From Triticum aestivum (lineage: Eukaryota > Streptophyta > Magnoliopsida > Poales > Poaceae), in assembly GCF_018294505.1 (NCBI RefSeq), contig NC_057801.1:843815465-843879464 (forward strand): a DNA stretch of 64,000 bases, read 5' to 3'. The position numbers and the translations under genes are program-made. Shown one piece after another: positions 44,135 to 57,700 of this stretch (within the stretch, counting starts at the first letter, position 1; every line of letters starts with the position of its first letter). The notes under the pieces are model-generated. The model did not search any database. It saw only the letters and a program-made list of their open reading frames with translations, and was not told the origin of the DNA.

Positions 44135-45721
44135 CTAATCTAAGAATAAATCTTGATCTAACTCGCCATTGACCATGTCCCCGTACATGCCCCTGCTGCT
44201 CGAGTAATCCTGCTGCTTGTGGTGCAACAGGTGGCCTCCTCTGTTGTCATCTTTACCCCCACCGACGCTCTGTAATCCAAGGTGGAACATGCCCTGCATG
44301 GTAGCCATTGTGATGGGCATTGCCCCAGACATCTGGTGATCCATGGCGTGCATGAATGGGAAGCTGCCAATTTGCGCTGCCGACCACTGCTCCATCCCAT
44401 ACCAATGTGCATGGTTGTGGTGGTGTTGCGCACAACCGTCCACCGCGCAAGAACCACCGTCCGCAAAGAGCAGCCTGTCGGGGAAGCTGAGTCCAAGGCT
44501 TGCCGGGTCGATCCTGTGGGCGAACTGGCTATCGTGTGACGGCGCGCTGCCGAGCATGGGGCCCTGCAATCCGGGCGGCACAGGGCCAGTGCCGGTGGCA
44601 TAAGTGGTATTGCTGGACATGGTTGTTGTCACAGACGATGTCCCTACCGCGGTAGATCGGGAGGTGTTTGACACCACATTGGGCTTGCCCCTGCGCTTGG
44701 CATGGCGACGATACCCCCCGCCGACAGGCACATTGCGGAGCGTGCCACCGCGCGTCCAGTAGCGGCGACAGGAGCGGCAAAAGTGGCGGGGTTGGATAAG
44801 GGAGTAGTTATTGAAGTAGCAAAACTTGGTGTTGGTGGAGTCGCATCGCGGGCAGTTGAGCCCCGACACCGGTTGCGGCAACCCCGCCAACTGAGCTCGC
44901 TCCGACATGGACATCGACTTGCTATTCCCGCTCTTACTGCAATCGCCGTCCCCAGCGCCGCTGCAACCATCATTGCCGCCCCCTCCAGCGACTGAGCCGG
45001 CCCCGGCCGTGGCCATGAACCCTTCTTCGTTATTGTTGTTGCATCCTCCATCACCAGGACCAGCTGGTGAAGGAGTGGTAGTACTCTGAGTGTTAGTGCC
45101 GATTTGTTGCAGCTACAAATCAACAAGGAGACGAGTAATCAAATACCGGCCAAATATGTATATGGAGCTATGTTTTTTTTGTCTTCATTCTGTTTCTTCC
45201 CAGGATGACAACACGAACCGGTTTCTGATAAATCTATTTTTTTGGTTTTTTATTTGAATAATTCAAACGAATTTTCGTTTTAAATTTATTTCCAATTAAA
45301 ATATATGATGTTTGACCTACATCAGACATAAACTTCCCTTGGCCAAGGGAGTCCCTGTGATCTTGGGAGTATACATACCCTATTTGATTCACTTTTTCCC
45401 TTTAAATTCATTTTTTTGACATTTCTGGTATCACAACCCGAGAAACAGTGGTACCTCTTGGCCGTTTAAACCGGTCGATTACTGTTATTTTTTTCTAGAA
45501 AAGAAAACCCTGATATGGAGTATATTGCAAGATATATATCTGCAATCAGCAAACCTAGGTCACTGAGTGCACATATATTCTGGTTTTTGTCGTGCGAACA
45601 AAATCATGAGTGAATATGTAATTAATTAGCTAGCTAGAAGCACAAGGATGCATACCTGAAGCTGGTTGTGGTCGGTGTTCCAGAAGTTTGATGAATCAAG
45701 GAAGGCAGGAAGGAAGATCAT
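44135..45721 (-). CDS. Dof-type zinc-finger transcription factor, copy 2 (two exons)
   Basis: The structure matches copy 1: exon 1 is 45721-45656 (22 codons), the intron 45655-45113, and exon 2 45112-44135, giving 347 residues. The four zinc-binding cysteines and the WTRGG...[16 protein letters not shown] segment are kept. Inside the finger region the changes are Leu-Thr-Gln to Leu-Ile-Gln and GGALRN to GGTLRN. About 25 residues differ from copy 1 over exon 2. A 21-bp in-frame deletion shortens the tail ([10 protein letters not shown]). A deletion of about 60 bp removes the original stop and Gly-rich end, so the protein ends in nine residues (ELDQDLFLD) read from former 3' untranslated sequence. 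It is open and spliceable and may be functional. Confidence 0.9.
45113..45655 (-). other. Intron of Dof copy 2
   Basis: It has the same GTATGCAT donor and TTTGTAG acceptor as copy 1, and similar length (543 bp), with small indels in T-rich runs. Confidence 0.87.
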
Positions 45722-45941
45722 AGCCGGTGATCTAGAGAGAAGAGAAAGTGGGAGGAAGAAAGTTAGCAGCAGCTGGGGAAATCAAGTGGAAGAGTACTAC
45801 TGTAGTACCAAAGAAAGGAATGGAATGGATGCTAGAGAGAGAGAGGGGGGAGGATCTAGCTACCGGAGAAGAGAGAGAAAATGGAGAGAGCAAGGTAGCT
45901 AGAAGCACCAAAATAGATGAGAGAGAAGGAACACACACACG

Positions 45942-45957
45942 CTATATATATGTATAG
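45942..45957 (-). promoter_or_regulatory. TATA box of Dof copy 2
   Basis: The TATA sequence and its (GT)n neighbour are conserved with copy 1, about 220 bp upstream of the ATG. Both genes keep the same core promoter. Confidence 0.7.
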
Positions 45958-45959
45958 CC

Positions 45960-48900
45960 TGTGGAGATTTGGAGGAATAGAGAAGAGGACAAACATTGTT
46001 GTTATTTTCCTTCATTTGCACACTTTTCCTTTTCCATGGTGAATGCTGATGTGGCTGAAAGTGGTACCCATGCTAGCTACAGTTTGCAATAAATTAGTTA
46101 GCGTACTCTGCTTAGCTAAGCTTGATAGCTAATTTGCCACCGCATAATTAATCATCCAGGCCACTACATATAGTTAAATGGTACTAACAATTTGGTAGGC
46201 CTACATATATTTTTTGTTTAAACTCTAGCAAGTCACATCCCTCACTCTGTTTTGAGACAACCACTTGTTCTCAACTATTCCTGTGTTTTTATTTTTAGTA
46301 GGAACCAAGATATCGTGTCATTCTCATCATGTGTTTTTTTCTTCAAATTCCACATTTCCATAATATTGCACCCCAATGATGTCATAAAACGTGGGATATG
46401 TCAAAGCAAGTTGAACTTCAATCTTGAAATGTGCATGTCCTATATACATGAAGAAAAACTGACAATGACTCTAGTGTTGGTGTTGGATATACAACTTAGT
46501 TTTGCATGGGAAGGGAGTATAATATATTTGAACACTCAAGTTTTAGCTAAGTTTATTTGTATCCCTATACCGTAAAATTAAAGGCTGGATGATTTGATCG
46601 CCGACCTAGTGAAATTTATAAGACCAGCGATGTGGCGGTGGTTTTGCGCACAAACCAATTGGCACAAAAACAATATAAAAATAAAGATACATCCATTACT
46701 AAAAAAGGTGAATTTTAGGGAAAAATAAAAGCGGAATAAATCTATAAGTTTTATCAAAAATCAGAAAATTTTGGATAACTCATACATAAATTCTGAACAT
46801 TCATGAGTGGTCCTTGATAATTCTCTTGAAGTTCATTTGAAACGATTATTGTTTTTTCTCCTGGAATACTTCAGGGTTTCCAAATTTTCTTAATTTTATT
46901 ATAAATTTTTAGATAAAATGTAATTCTAATCACTTTATTTCATTTTGATGTTGACATGATTGTTGTGTCTGCAAAATCGCCGCCATGTTAGCAACCATAC
47001 TGTTTGTACTAAGGTCAAGGATATGATGTGGTTGGGTCAAACTTGTGTCAGTTTAAAATCTAGGAGGCAAAACTACAACCGATAGTTAAAGAGGTATTGT
47101 GGGTGACACATTTTTCATCCACTTTTGTATCTCGGTAGAAGTTTCTCTTTAACCTGAGCGAGTTGGTAACCTTGACCAATCTGACTTCTATTGTCAATAC
47201 TTAATACACATGACGGTCTTCTTGGTTGTGTGCATTCTCGGGTGTAGAAAGCAAATTAAGAGCTCATATTTTATTACTCGAGAGCCGATCGTCGGTGTGA
47301 ACAAATAAGTTTGATTTAAGTCAGGTAGTTTGCAAGTACCACTGTTCATTTGTACTGTGGTAGTTGCAGATATTGTATGTAGCCGGACATATGCGTACCC
47401 TTGTCATATTTCCATCGATTATATGAAATAGTCGCTCTGAATACGAGATGACAACTAAATTTCTCTCGCATTAATTTTTCTTGTGTGTTACTAGTTAAAA
47501 AATCATCCGCGTGCATGTATAACATATATCACCTCCCATAATGTAGTATATCAATTCCTAATTATTTTACTTATGTTTGTCATGTTGACATGGTTGCTAT
47601 GTGTGCAAAATATCCGCCATGTTATCGACCACACTGATTTTTATAGGGTCAAAGCCCAAATCTGATCATTACCAAAAGTTGGTGTAACAAAATTATAATT
47701 GCAAAATCTATGGGACAAATTAAACTACTTTTTTCAATCATGTTTTCATTGCTACCACGTACACATGGTAAAAATTAAACTACAACCACGAGCTGAGACA
47801 TGTGTTCTGGGCGACGAGTTTTTTCTCCGTTTTAAAATCGAGATAGCAAATGACATGTAATCGAGTCCGAATCTACTTCCTTGGTCAATACGCACGACAA
47901 TGTTCTTGCTTGTGTGCATGGTCGGGTCTAGAGAGCTCTTCTTCTATTACTCGAGCGTCGATCGTCCACGTGAACAAATAAGTGTTTATTTGAAGCCAGG
48001 TGGTTTGCAAGTATCAGAATTTTAGGGTCAAACTTGTCTAATTTCAAAATCTATGAGGTAAAACTTTTTATTAGAAACGGATCTATGAGGTAAATCTGCA
48101 AGCAATAGTTAAATACATGTGGTGGGCGGCGTATTTTTCATCCACTTTTATCTCAAGTTGAAGTTTTTATCGAACCTGAGCGAGTTGGTAACCTTGAGCA
48201 ATCCGCTCCGAGTATACTTCCCATGATTAATACACATGACAGTGTTCTTGGTTGTGTGGATTCTCGCGTGCAGAGAGCAAATTAAGAGCTCCTATATTTT
48301 ACTCGAGGGCCAATCGTGGTGTTAACAAATAAGTGTTTAATTGAAGTCGGGTGGTTTGCAAGTACCAGTGTTCATCTGTACCATGATAGTCACCGGTATT
48401 GTATGTAGCCGGACATATACGTACTCTTCTCATCTTCATATCCAAGGATGATATGAAATAGTCATCGTGAATACGAGATGACAACTAAATTTCTCTCGCA
48501 TTAATTTTCCTTGTGTGTTAATATATCAATCCGTAATTATTTTATTTATGTTTGTCATGTTGACATGGTTGCTACATGTGCAAAATCTCCGCCATGTTAT
48601 CAACCCTACTGACTATAGTAGGGTCAAAGCCAAATCTTCTCATTACCAGAAGTTAGGATTAAAAATATATAATTTTAAAATCTAGGAGACAAAATAAAGT
48701 ACATTTTCATCATGTTTTGATTGCTCACCATGTACCACATGATAACAAATTAAACTACAACCACCAGATGAGGTAGGTTTGCTGGGCGGTGATTTTTTTT
48801 TCTCTCCAATTTCAAATCGAGAAAGTGATGAGGAGCAATTGAGTCCAATTCAACTTCCTTTGTCAATACGCACGACAGTGTTCCTGGCGGTGTGCATGCT

Positions 48901-51378
48901 AAGGCGCAGAGAGCTCTTCTTCTGTTACTCGAGGGTTGATTGCCCACGTGAACAATGAAGCCGGACATATATGTACTGCAGTGGGTACTGTGCGTATGTA
49001 CGTTATTGACTTCTTCCATTCTCTTTATGTGCGGTCGATGACATGAAGCAGTCACCGCGAATACGAGACAACAATTAGTTTTTTCTCTCGTCAATGTTTC
49101 TTTTGAGCTAACAGTTAAACTACTGATGCACGTGCACATATTATATGGATCACTTCCATGAGGCAATATGCTACTATGCACATACAGGTTGCCAGCTATT
49201 ATGCAGGACACTCTACACTAATGCTACTCGAGCTAGCTACCATGTTAAACTCTCAGCAAAAGTAGACTTACTACAACGCCAAACGTAAATTCTATTGTGG
49301 GCCACATATATGTGATTGAAATAAGAGAACATGCACCTCAACTAGTTCGAGCTAGCTGAAGAATCATATACCACGGAAACTCCAACGGGGATCATGAAAT
49401 GGATGACACCAAATGTCCGTGGACACATTTGGATGTGTCCACGGGAAATGGGGGTGGGGGTTGCCGGCCATCCAACCGTAGTCATCAAATCTTGACAGTG
49501 GGTTAGGCGGACAGAGAGGAAAAAGAGGTGAGTGGGACAGGTGGGTTGTGGCATTGAGCTAGTCAGTTGTCTGGATTCCCCCAAACCTCCCCTAGTTTGG
49601 TGCTGGTGGGAAGATTTCAGACGTTTGGACCATTCTGGAGAAATTTTACAACTTCCGTTGGATGGTTTAAAGTGTTCGGACCGTCCAGTCGAGACATCTG
49701 CGGACGATTTGTTGACCGGCATTAGAGTTGTCTTCGGTAGATCTCAAATAGTATGAAGAAAGGAGGAAGAAGAGTGAAGGCATTTGGAAGTTTTGATATA
49801 TGAAAAAAAATAAGAAAATAACATAGGTTTTGGTTTGCCATTTATATATGCTCCCTTCGGTTGATATTGAGTCCATTTGTAGACTTGCCTCGCAAAATTA
49901 GTTTTTACCAAAACTGGGAAAAAAGTAAATATAGTTAGGTTGGGTCACTGTCCATGATTGTAGACTTCTAGTGTCCACTATTTGGCGCCTGGTACACTAC
50001 GGTAGTACGCCGTGCTCTTTCATGACTCAAAACACTAATCAATAATTGCAACATCTCACCAAGAAATTGTACCGTGCAAACATATTGATCGGATAGATTT
50101 ATCCATCCTTTTAACTCATGATCACATAATATTGGGCAATTGAAATACCTTATCATACTAGCATGTGCGTGAAAAATTCATGGCAAATTAGGTTGTCTTC
50201 CATAGGTTATGCTCATAGCCAAAAATAAAATCTATTTACGGATGGAGCGAGTAAATTTATTTTTTTGCATCAGCCGGATTTTGTTCTCCCAACACCGGAA
50301 AGAACATATATGTGGTGTACTACAAAAATGAGCACATGCTTCATTTAATTCCCAGACTACAAATATTAACATGGAGACATCTTACCTAATAAAGGCACTT
50401 AATTAATTTTGTGTATGTAGCTTATGCATTAGAACAGTTACAGATGCGAGCTCTGTACTCATTGCTGTACATTTGAATCGATGCAGCTTTCTGTTGTAGA
50501 AAAACACATGCTTAATTACGTGTTCCTACTTTTGTACACAAGCTCCGGGGATTATTTTTTCTGATAAACATCGTGAGAGGTCAAAGTGTTCCTACATTTC
50601 ATATATATAGGTAGGGAAAGCCTGATTTATGTGTAAAACTGGACCAAAAAAGGTAAAAAGTAAACACATAAAAATTAAACCAGATCTTGATGAAAAGATT
50701 CTAGACAAGCTGAAGTAGAAGAGTAGGAATGCCACAGAGCATCGTCTAAGCCTGATATGAGAGCGCCGAGGCCCGGTATCTTTAAATGAGTCTCATATTC
50801 AACAACGGCAATCTCCACCACCTTGGGAAAGCTCATGCAGTGCGATGATCATCGATGTCTCGCTTTCCAAGCACACCAAATGGGCCTCATCATGTGCTGT
50901 GAAAGGTACTGCCCGCCCAAACACCAGAAAATTGAATTCCAATGCATGCCTATATGACAAGATGATAAGATCTCAATGGCTTGGCCACTGTTCTTCGTGC
51001 TCTTGTTCTTCTTTTTTTTTTTTTGCGAATAGCATGAACTCTTGTTCATGGTAGCGATCTCCTCATAGACTATTTAAAGCTAGGAAGGCACATCTCGATA
51101 GCTGGAGCACAACGAAATACGTGTACCTCGTGCAGCAGCAAGGTTGGTCGACATTCCCTGTAACTAAGTACTTAGGTGAGGTCGATATTAAAGACACCCT
51201 TAAACTAGAGCAATATCATCATCGCGGATTCATGGGGATGGACTTGCCAAAGTAGCCCACATGAAATGCTCTCCAGCCAGGAACTTCGAACTCACCAATT
51301 CACCGTCAAGGCATGCTAATGCTCTGGCGCACGGCAATAAGGCCGAAATGTAAGTTAAAACGTACCATGACAGGTAGT
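45960..51378. other. Upstream region of Dof copy 2, repeat-rich and non-coding
   Basis: It aligns with 7207-12680 of copy 1. Relative to copy 1 it has an extra partial tandem segment at about 46950-47395 (starting GTTGACATGATTGTTG) and lacks the MITE. It also has only one unit of the ~60-bp CCGGACATATATGTACTGCA duplication near 48960. A ~40-bp insertion near 48065-48100 is specific to copy 2. No gene is supported. Confidence 0.65.
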
Positions 51379-51576
51379 TGCTTGCATGTGTAATGTGCTA
51401 CAGTTATACTTGTACCATGGTTCATACGAACATATAGGTAAGTTAACCTCACATGGAGGCATGTTTCTTGTACTTCTGCTTGCATGTGTAATGTGCTACA
51501 GCTATACTTGTACCATGGTTCATACGAACATATAGGTAAGTTAACCGCATCATGGAGGCATGTTTCTTGTATTTCT
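51379..51576. repeat. 98-bp local tandem duplication, copy 2 only
   Basis: Two units (51379-51476 and 51477-51576) starting TGCTTGCATGTGTAATGTGC lie head to tail, with a few differences. Copy 1 has one unit near 12700-12800. Confidence 0.85.
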
Positions 51577-52442
51577 ATGACACTTTAGCAGACTACACTG
51601 GTTCTGAGCCTTACAATGAACCAAGAGAAAAATAGTGATACTATCCTATCTTTGATCGTAAATTCTTTCAAATATGTTGCCAGTCTCCAATGAGTTTTTG
51701 CTACATTGAGGAATTCAGCCTTGGGTGCTAGGGCAGCGGCCACGGATGGCGGTCTACATGGTTGACTCTCGGCCCTCATGGTAATGAGTGGAGAGGCGGA
51801 GGGTGGTCTTGGCAAGGTGAAATCACCCTATCGAGTCAGCGAGAATGTTTGGAGCGCCGAACATGACAATCCGGACTGGATCTTTGGACATCGCGGTATT
51901 GATACCAGTTTTTGGCACGGCAGTAAAAGTGATTAAGATGCCTCAAATGAAAATGTGTTCTATACGAAAAGGTTTTGTATTGTTGACATGAACATCTTTG
52001 AAGTTTGGATCATCGCCATGCGATCTCATCTCAAGGGTTGAAGTTGTTCTATAAGTACTAAGATTTTGTATTCATAGTATTGTTCAGCCGAGTACACCTT
52101 CAATACTGCCTCATATCAGAAAATATTATACATGGGTTGTATTCGTCTCATCAAAGCAGTCAATTTTGATATTTAAATCGTCTCAATCCGAGATTGTATG
52201 CAGAAAGTGTAGCCAAAACAGTGCAATGCTGCAGAAACTATGGAGATGGTCGGACGCCCAAAACCTCTTGTTGCGACCGGGCTGTCCGAAAACTGAGACC
52301 AAACTGTCCAATTCGGGCCGCGAAGCAAGTCAAACCTTCTGTTGTATCAGACAGTCTGGTTCGGTCGAGCGGGTAGTCCGGTCCAGTCGAGCAGACGGTC
52401 CGGTAAAGCGGACTGTCCGGTCCGATCCGAAATCGTGCATCT
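51577..52442. other. Duplicated non-coding DNA
   Basis: It aligns with 12805-12901, 13250-13317 and 25771-26450. It shows the unoccupied GTTGC and GTCAC-type (here GCCAC) target sites of the two copy 1 insertions and a cluster of CGGACAGTC-type repeats at 52265-52430. No gene is present. Confidence 0.65.
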
Positions 52443-52640
52443 CACTACTAGAGAAAGCCTAGTAGTGGCGCGGGTTAAACTTCTAGTAGTAGCGCAGGAG
52501 TAATAGCATGGGTGCCCCTGAGCTACTACCAATTAGCTATAACGCGTGTCTTGGCCCCGTGCTACTGCTAGCCCTGTGTAGTAGTAGCGTGTGACCGGTG
52601 CTACTACTACTGTAAAACCCACGCTTCTACTATTAATTTC
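52443..52640. mobile_element. CACTA transposon terminus (one end), copy 2
   Basis: CACTACTAGAGAAAGCC followed by TAGTAGTGGCGCGGG-type subterminal repeats is the counterpart of 26451-26650. The other end is not found. Confidence 0.75.
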
Positions 52641-53738
52641 ACTTTTTTTTCTGCTGCGTGTTTACGCAGTATTTGTACTTGTTTTTACACAGTCCCGACA
52701 TATACATACAGCATTGAAATTATATGATACAACAATGTCTCATCATCGTCATAGTGATACAACAATGCATGTCTCATAATCATGGAAATAGTGATACAAG
52801 TTATCACAAGTCTCGAATACAACTGCATTATCACAACATAGGAATGGGATATGGGCCGGCCCCACGAGGGTGTTTGTGGAGCGTTCCTCTGTAGCGATTT
52901 TTTATCCTTTGGTGTGCCCCTGAAAAACCGATTGCAGCCACAGATTTAAAATGTTATTGCATGATAAAACTAATTTGTTTTAATTAGTAAATTTTAGAAG
53001 GTGAATACGTTTAAAGGTTGAGAATAATAGTTGAAAAGGTGGACATTTTCAAAATATATCAAACAGTTTTTTGGAAAGACGTTAACATTTTTTGAAACTT
53101 AGGTTAGCATTTTTTCAATCTTAGTGACCGTTAAATAAGGTGAATATATTTGAAAATGATTGCAAAATTGAAAACATTTAACATTCATAATAAATTTAGA
53201 AGACTTGTTTGAAGTGAACATTTTTTAAATTGTGAACATTATATAACATGATTTTTTTTAAATCGTGAACACTTATTGAAAATAAAAATGATAAAAAGGA
53301 AAAAAAGACTAAATCCAGTAAAGTTCGACAAGAAACTGAAAATAAAACCCACAAGCGTCGCTCTGTTTCTTTGCCTCTTTGCTAACGCACCTGGCCATCA
53401 GTCACCTACAACTAACGTGGATTAGAACGGGCCATACGTCCACAATACTAGTCGCCAGTGTCGGAGCTTACCCCCACGATGCCGCATCGGCCCCCTTCTC
53501 TTCCCCCTCCAGTGGCCCGTCGGTGAAGAAGGGAATTATGACCCATCTGTCCTTTCATTTTTTTTTCTACTTAGTTTTTCTATTCCTTGTTGACATATAT
53601 GTGGTGGCGGCGGTGGTGGCGTGTTGGAATAAGATCTCTTTGGTCTCTCCCTACTTTGATGACATCCAATCTGGCCTGGTGAAGGGCCTCTGAGAGTTTG
53701 TGTCCACGGATCTGTGGGCTCACTAGTCACTTTAGATC

Positions 53739-54706
53739 GGAGAGTTTGTGTCCACGGAGACTGTGGAAGCATTCGATCCCGATGGAGGATGTAAGGCACA
53801 CTAGAAAAAGTCAGATAATGATAAATGCCAGCTATGCGGTATGAGGGACTCGTGGCGTCATTCACTTTTCGAATGCTCAGTCTCTCGGTGTGTGTGGGCT
53901 CTATAGTTGATGAAGATATACTTGATTATATACAAGCATCGACGGAGTCAAGCGCCAAGGTGCGGTTATTTTCAGCTGTAGAACATCTACCACAAGATAG
54001 TCTGGTGACGATGGTAGTGACTATGTGGGCGATATGGTGGGCTCGACGAAAGGCAATCCATGAGGGAGATTTGCAAAGCCCACACGCAACACATGCTTTT
54101 GTCAAAAGATTCATCGCAGAACTTGTAACTATTCAGACTAGGGCGGGGGAAATAGTACATGCTCCAGCTCCAGTAGGACGACCCATTGGCATTCAAGGGT
54201 GGACTGCACCCGAACCTGGAGTGGTAAAAATCCAAGTTGATGATGGAATTTCAAGAAATGGCAGAAAAGGGGCAGCTGCAACCATTTGTAGGGATCATAC
54301 AGGTCTTTTCTTAGGCTCCTCAGCAATGGTCTTCAATGATATAAATGATCCACCTATGTTGGAAGTGTTGGCATGCCGTAAAGCTCTTGCCCTAGCACTG
54401 GATCAGATATGGATCAAATCGTTGTTGCATGCGATTGCAAGACAGTGGTGGAAGAAATTAAGACGGGGACAGAAGGGGGATATAGTGCTATCATAAAGGA
54501 TATCAAAGCCCAGTCTAGAGAGTTTGCAAGATGTGATTTTATTTTTGAAGGTCGTCAGGGGAATGTTGATGTTCATAACTTACTTAAATTGTGTACTTGT
54601 TTAGTTCAAGGGCGCCATGTCTGGCTGGGGGTACCCATGATCCCTTTGTTATTCCTGTAAACTGAAGCACTAGTCAATAAAGTTTGGTTTACCACTCAAA
54701 AAAAAA
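53739..54706 (+). mobile_element. 5'-truncated LINE (L1 type) with poly(A) and target duplication
   Basis: The insertion ends in a run of about 10 A (54698-54707) and is bracketed by ACTTTAGATC (53729-53738) and ACTTGAGATC (54707-54716). Copy 1 has a single related site near 27700. The first 20 bases repeat nearby target sequence (GAGAGTTTGTGTCCACGGA, also at 53691-53709), so the 5' junction carries filler DNA. The body encodes only the end of a plant L1 ORF2. Confidence 0.85.
53815..54660 (+). pseudogene. LINE ORF2 C-terminal remnant: zinc-binding and RNase H-like regions
   Basis: A zinc-binding RT-associated motif (KCQLCGMRDSWRHSLFEC) is read at about 53816-53870, followed by a stop and frameshift near 53900. 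The second frame holds an RNase H-like region from about 54205 (PEPGVVKIQVDDGISRNG, then GAAATICRDHTGLF and MLEVLACRKALALALD). It shifts again near 54410 into VACDCKTVVEEI and ends at 54660. The upstream reverse transcriptase and endonuclease are absent. Confidence 0.8.
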
Positions 54707-57700
54707 ACTTGAGATCTCAACAATTAATGTGTGATCCCTTTGTAAGATAGTTAATACCCTTCTTTATTTCCAACAGAACCGGCCAACAGTTTGTTTCTAT
54801 GACAAAGCATATCTCAGAGACCCAAGGACTTTGTTGTCACGATCAAGTTGCATTCATCGGTTTCTGATCCTGGACAACCAGGGTAGCCCAAGTGACTTCG
54901 CCGTCTTTGGCTTGGTCCTGTGCTTACCTTAAAAAGGTTCAAATACATGTATTCAAATAAATATATAAAAATGTTCCACAACGGCTAACCTGTATTCAAA
55001 TAATTGTTCACCCCTGTATTTCAAAATGTTTAGCGTGTGTCTTCAAAATGCTTAATATATATACACGAAATGTTCAACATGTTTTAGAAATGGTGAGATG
55101 TATTTGAAAACTAGAAAAAAAACAGCAGAAACCTGTCAAAAAAATAAATGAATGTGTAAAAACTAAAAAGAAACGATTGTAACCTTCCCAAAACCAGTAG
55201 GCATGTACTTAGAAACTGGCAAAATAAATGCTATTAGGACGGTCCTAATAGCGTTCATTTCTTGGTTTTTGACGGTTTTCTGCTTGAGTTATATTGGGCC
55301 CCATTTTGTTTTTCGAACCTGGGCCCCGAATTCCCGGAGACGGCCCTGTTAGGACAACTCATCAAACAAATATGTATAAAAAAAAACTCATCAAATAAAT
55401 TTTTGGATCGCTCCATGTACCACCGTTTTGGAAGCCTCCACCAGTTTTCAGATGCTTCCAGGTGGCTCTTTCGATGTCAGTTTAACACCTATTTGACGCA
55501 TTGTATGTATATTTGTCATTGAATCTTACATAGAAATGCGATATGGGTCGGCCCACAAGGGTGTTCGTGGAGCGTCCCTCTATAGCGATTTTTCTGTCCT
55601 TTGGTATGCCTCTGAAAAATCAATTTCTGCAAAAGATTTAAAGGGTTATTCATTGATAAAAAATAATTTGTTTTAAATACTGAATTTTAGAAGGTGAATA
55701 TTTTTAAAGTTTAAATTAATAGTTGAAAACTGGACATTTTCAAAATATATCAAACATTTTCTTGGAAACACATTAACATTTTTAGAAACTAAGTTTAGCA
55801 TTTTTTTATCTTACTGACCATTAAATAAGGTGAATATATTCGAATGAATACAAAAAATAAAACATTTAACATTTTCAGAAAAAATATAACACTTTTATTG
55901 AAGTTGAACATTTTTTTTACAAATTGAAAACATTTTAAAACATGATTTGTTTTTGAAAAATTGTGAACATTTATTGTAAAGAAAGATAATAAAAAGAAAA
56001 AAGAGACTGAATCCAGTAAAAACTGAAAAGAAAAAAAATAAAACCAACGTGTGTCTCTTAGTTTCGTCGCCTCTTTGCAAACGCACCAGTCCAATAGTTA
56101 CCTACAACTAATTGGATTGATAGCAGACCATACGTCCACAATCATAATCGCTGTCGTCGGAGCATGCCCCCACGCTGTCGCAACAGCCCCCTTCTCTTCC
56201 CCCTTCGGTAGCCTATCGATGAAGAAGGGAGTTGGGACCAATCCATCCTTTCGTTCTTTCTCCTTAGGTTTTTGATTATGCCGTGACATCTACGTGGTGG
56301 TGGCGGTGGTGGCATGTTGCAATAAGATCTCGTCTGTCTCTACCTATCTCGATGACGTCCAATCTGGGGCTAGTGAAGGGCCTCTTAGAGTTTGTGTCCA
56401 CGGATCTGTGGACTCATTAGATCTCAGCAGTCAATGTGTGGTTCCTTTGTATGATGGTTAATAATCTTCTTACTTTCCAACAGTAGCGGGCAACAGTTTC
56501 TTTCTACGACAACACAGATCTCGATCAAAGACCCAATGACTTTGTTGTCATGATGAAGGTGCATTCATCGCTTTCTTATCCCGGACAACCTGGGTAGCTG
56601 AAGCGTCTTCACCGTCTTGGGCTTGGCCCTGCGCTTATCTAGAAAATGTTCAACTAGATGTATAAAAATGTTCCACAACGGCTAACCTGTACTCCCTGTA
56701 TTTGGAAATGTTTAGGGCGTATCTTAAAAATGTGTAACATAAATACAAAAAATGTTCAACATGTCTAACAAAAAGGTGAGATGGATTTGAAAAGTAGAAA
56801 AAATAGCAGAAAACCGTTAAAATCCATAAATGAACGCGTAACAAAAGAACAAGGAAACAATTGTAACCTTCTCAAAACCAATGGGCACTGTACTTAGAAA
56901 CTTGGAAAATCAACGCTATTAGGACGGTCCTAATAGCGTTCATTTATTTGTTTTTGACGGTTTTCTGCTTGAGTTATATTGGGTCCCATTTTGTTTTTTC
57001 GCACCGGGCCCCCGAATTTCTGGAGACGGCCCTGTTAGGACAACCCATCAAACAAATTTTTGGATTGCACCATGTACCATCGTTTTGGAAGCCTCCACCA
57101 GTTTTGGGATGCTTCTAGGTGGCTCTTTCGATGTCAGTTTAACGCCTATTTGACGCATTGTCCGTCTATTTGTCATTGAATCATACATAAAAATGGGATA
57201 TGGGCCGGCCCACGACGGTGTTTGTTGAACAGATTTAGAAGGTTATTGATTGATAAAAATACATGTGTAGCGATTTTTTGTCCTTTTGTGTGCCTCTGAA
57301 ATACCGATTTCTGCAACAGATTTAGAAGGTTATTGATTGATAAAAATAATTTGTTTTAAATAGTGAATTTTCAAAGGTGAATATTTTTAAAGTTTGAAAA
57401 TAATAGTTGAAAAACTGGACATTTTTAAAATGTATCAAACATTTTGTTGGAAACACATTAGCATTTTTAGAAACTGTGTTTAGCATTTTTTTATATTAGT
57501 GACCACTAAATAAGGTGAACATATTTGAATGAATGCAAAATTTGAACACATTTAACATTTTCAGAAAAATTAGAACACTTGTTTTGAAGGCAAACATTTT
57601 TTTACAAACTGAAAACATTTTAGAACATTAATTGTTTCTGAAAAATTATGGACATTTATTGAAAAGAAAGACAATAAAAAAAGAGACTGAATTCAGTAAA

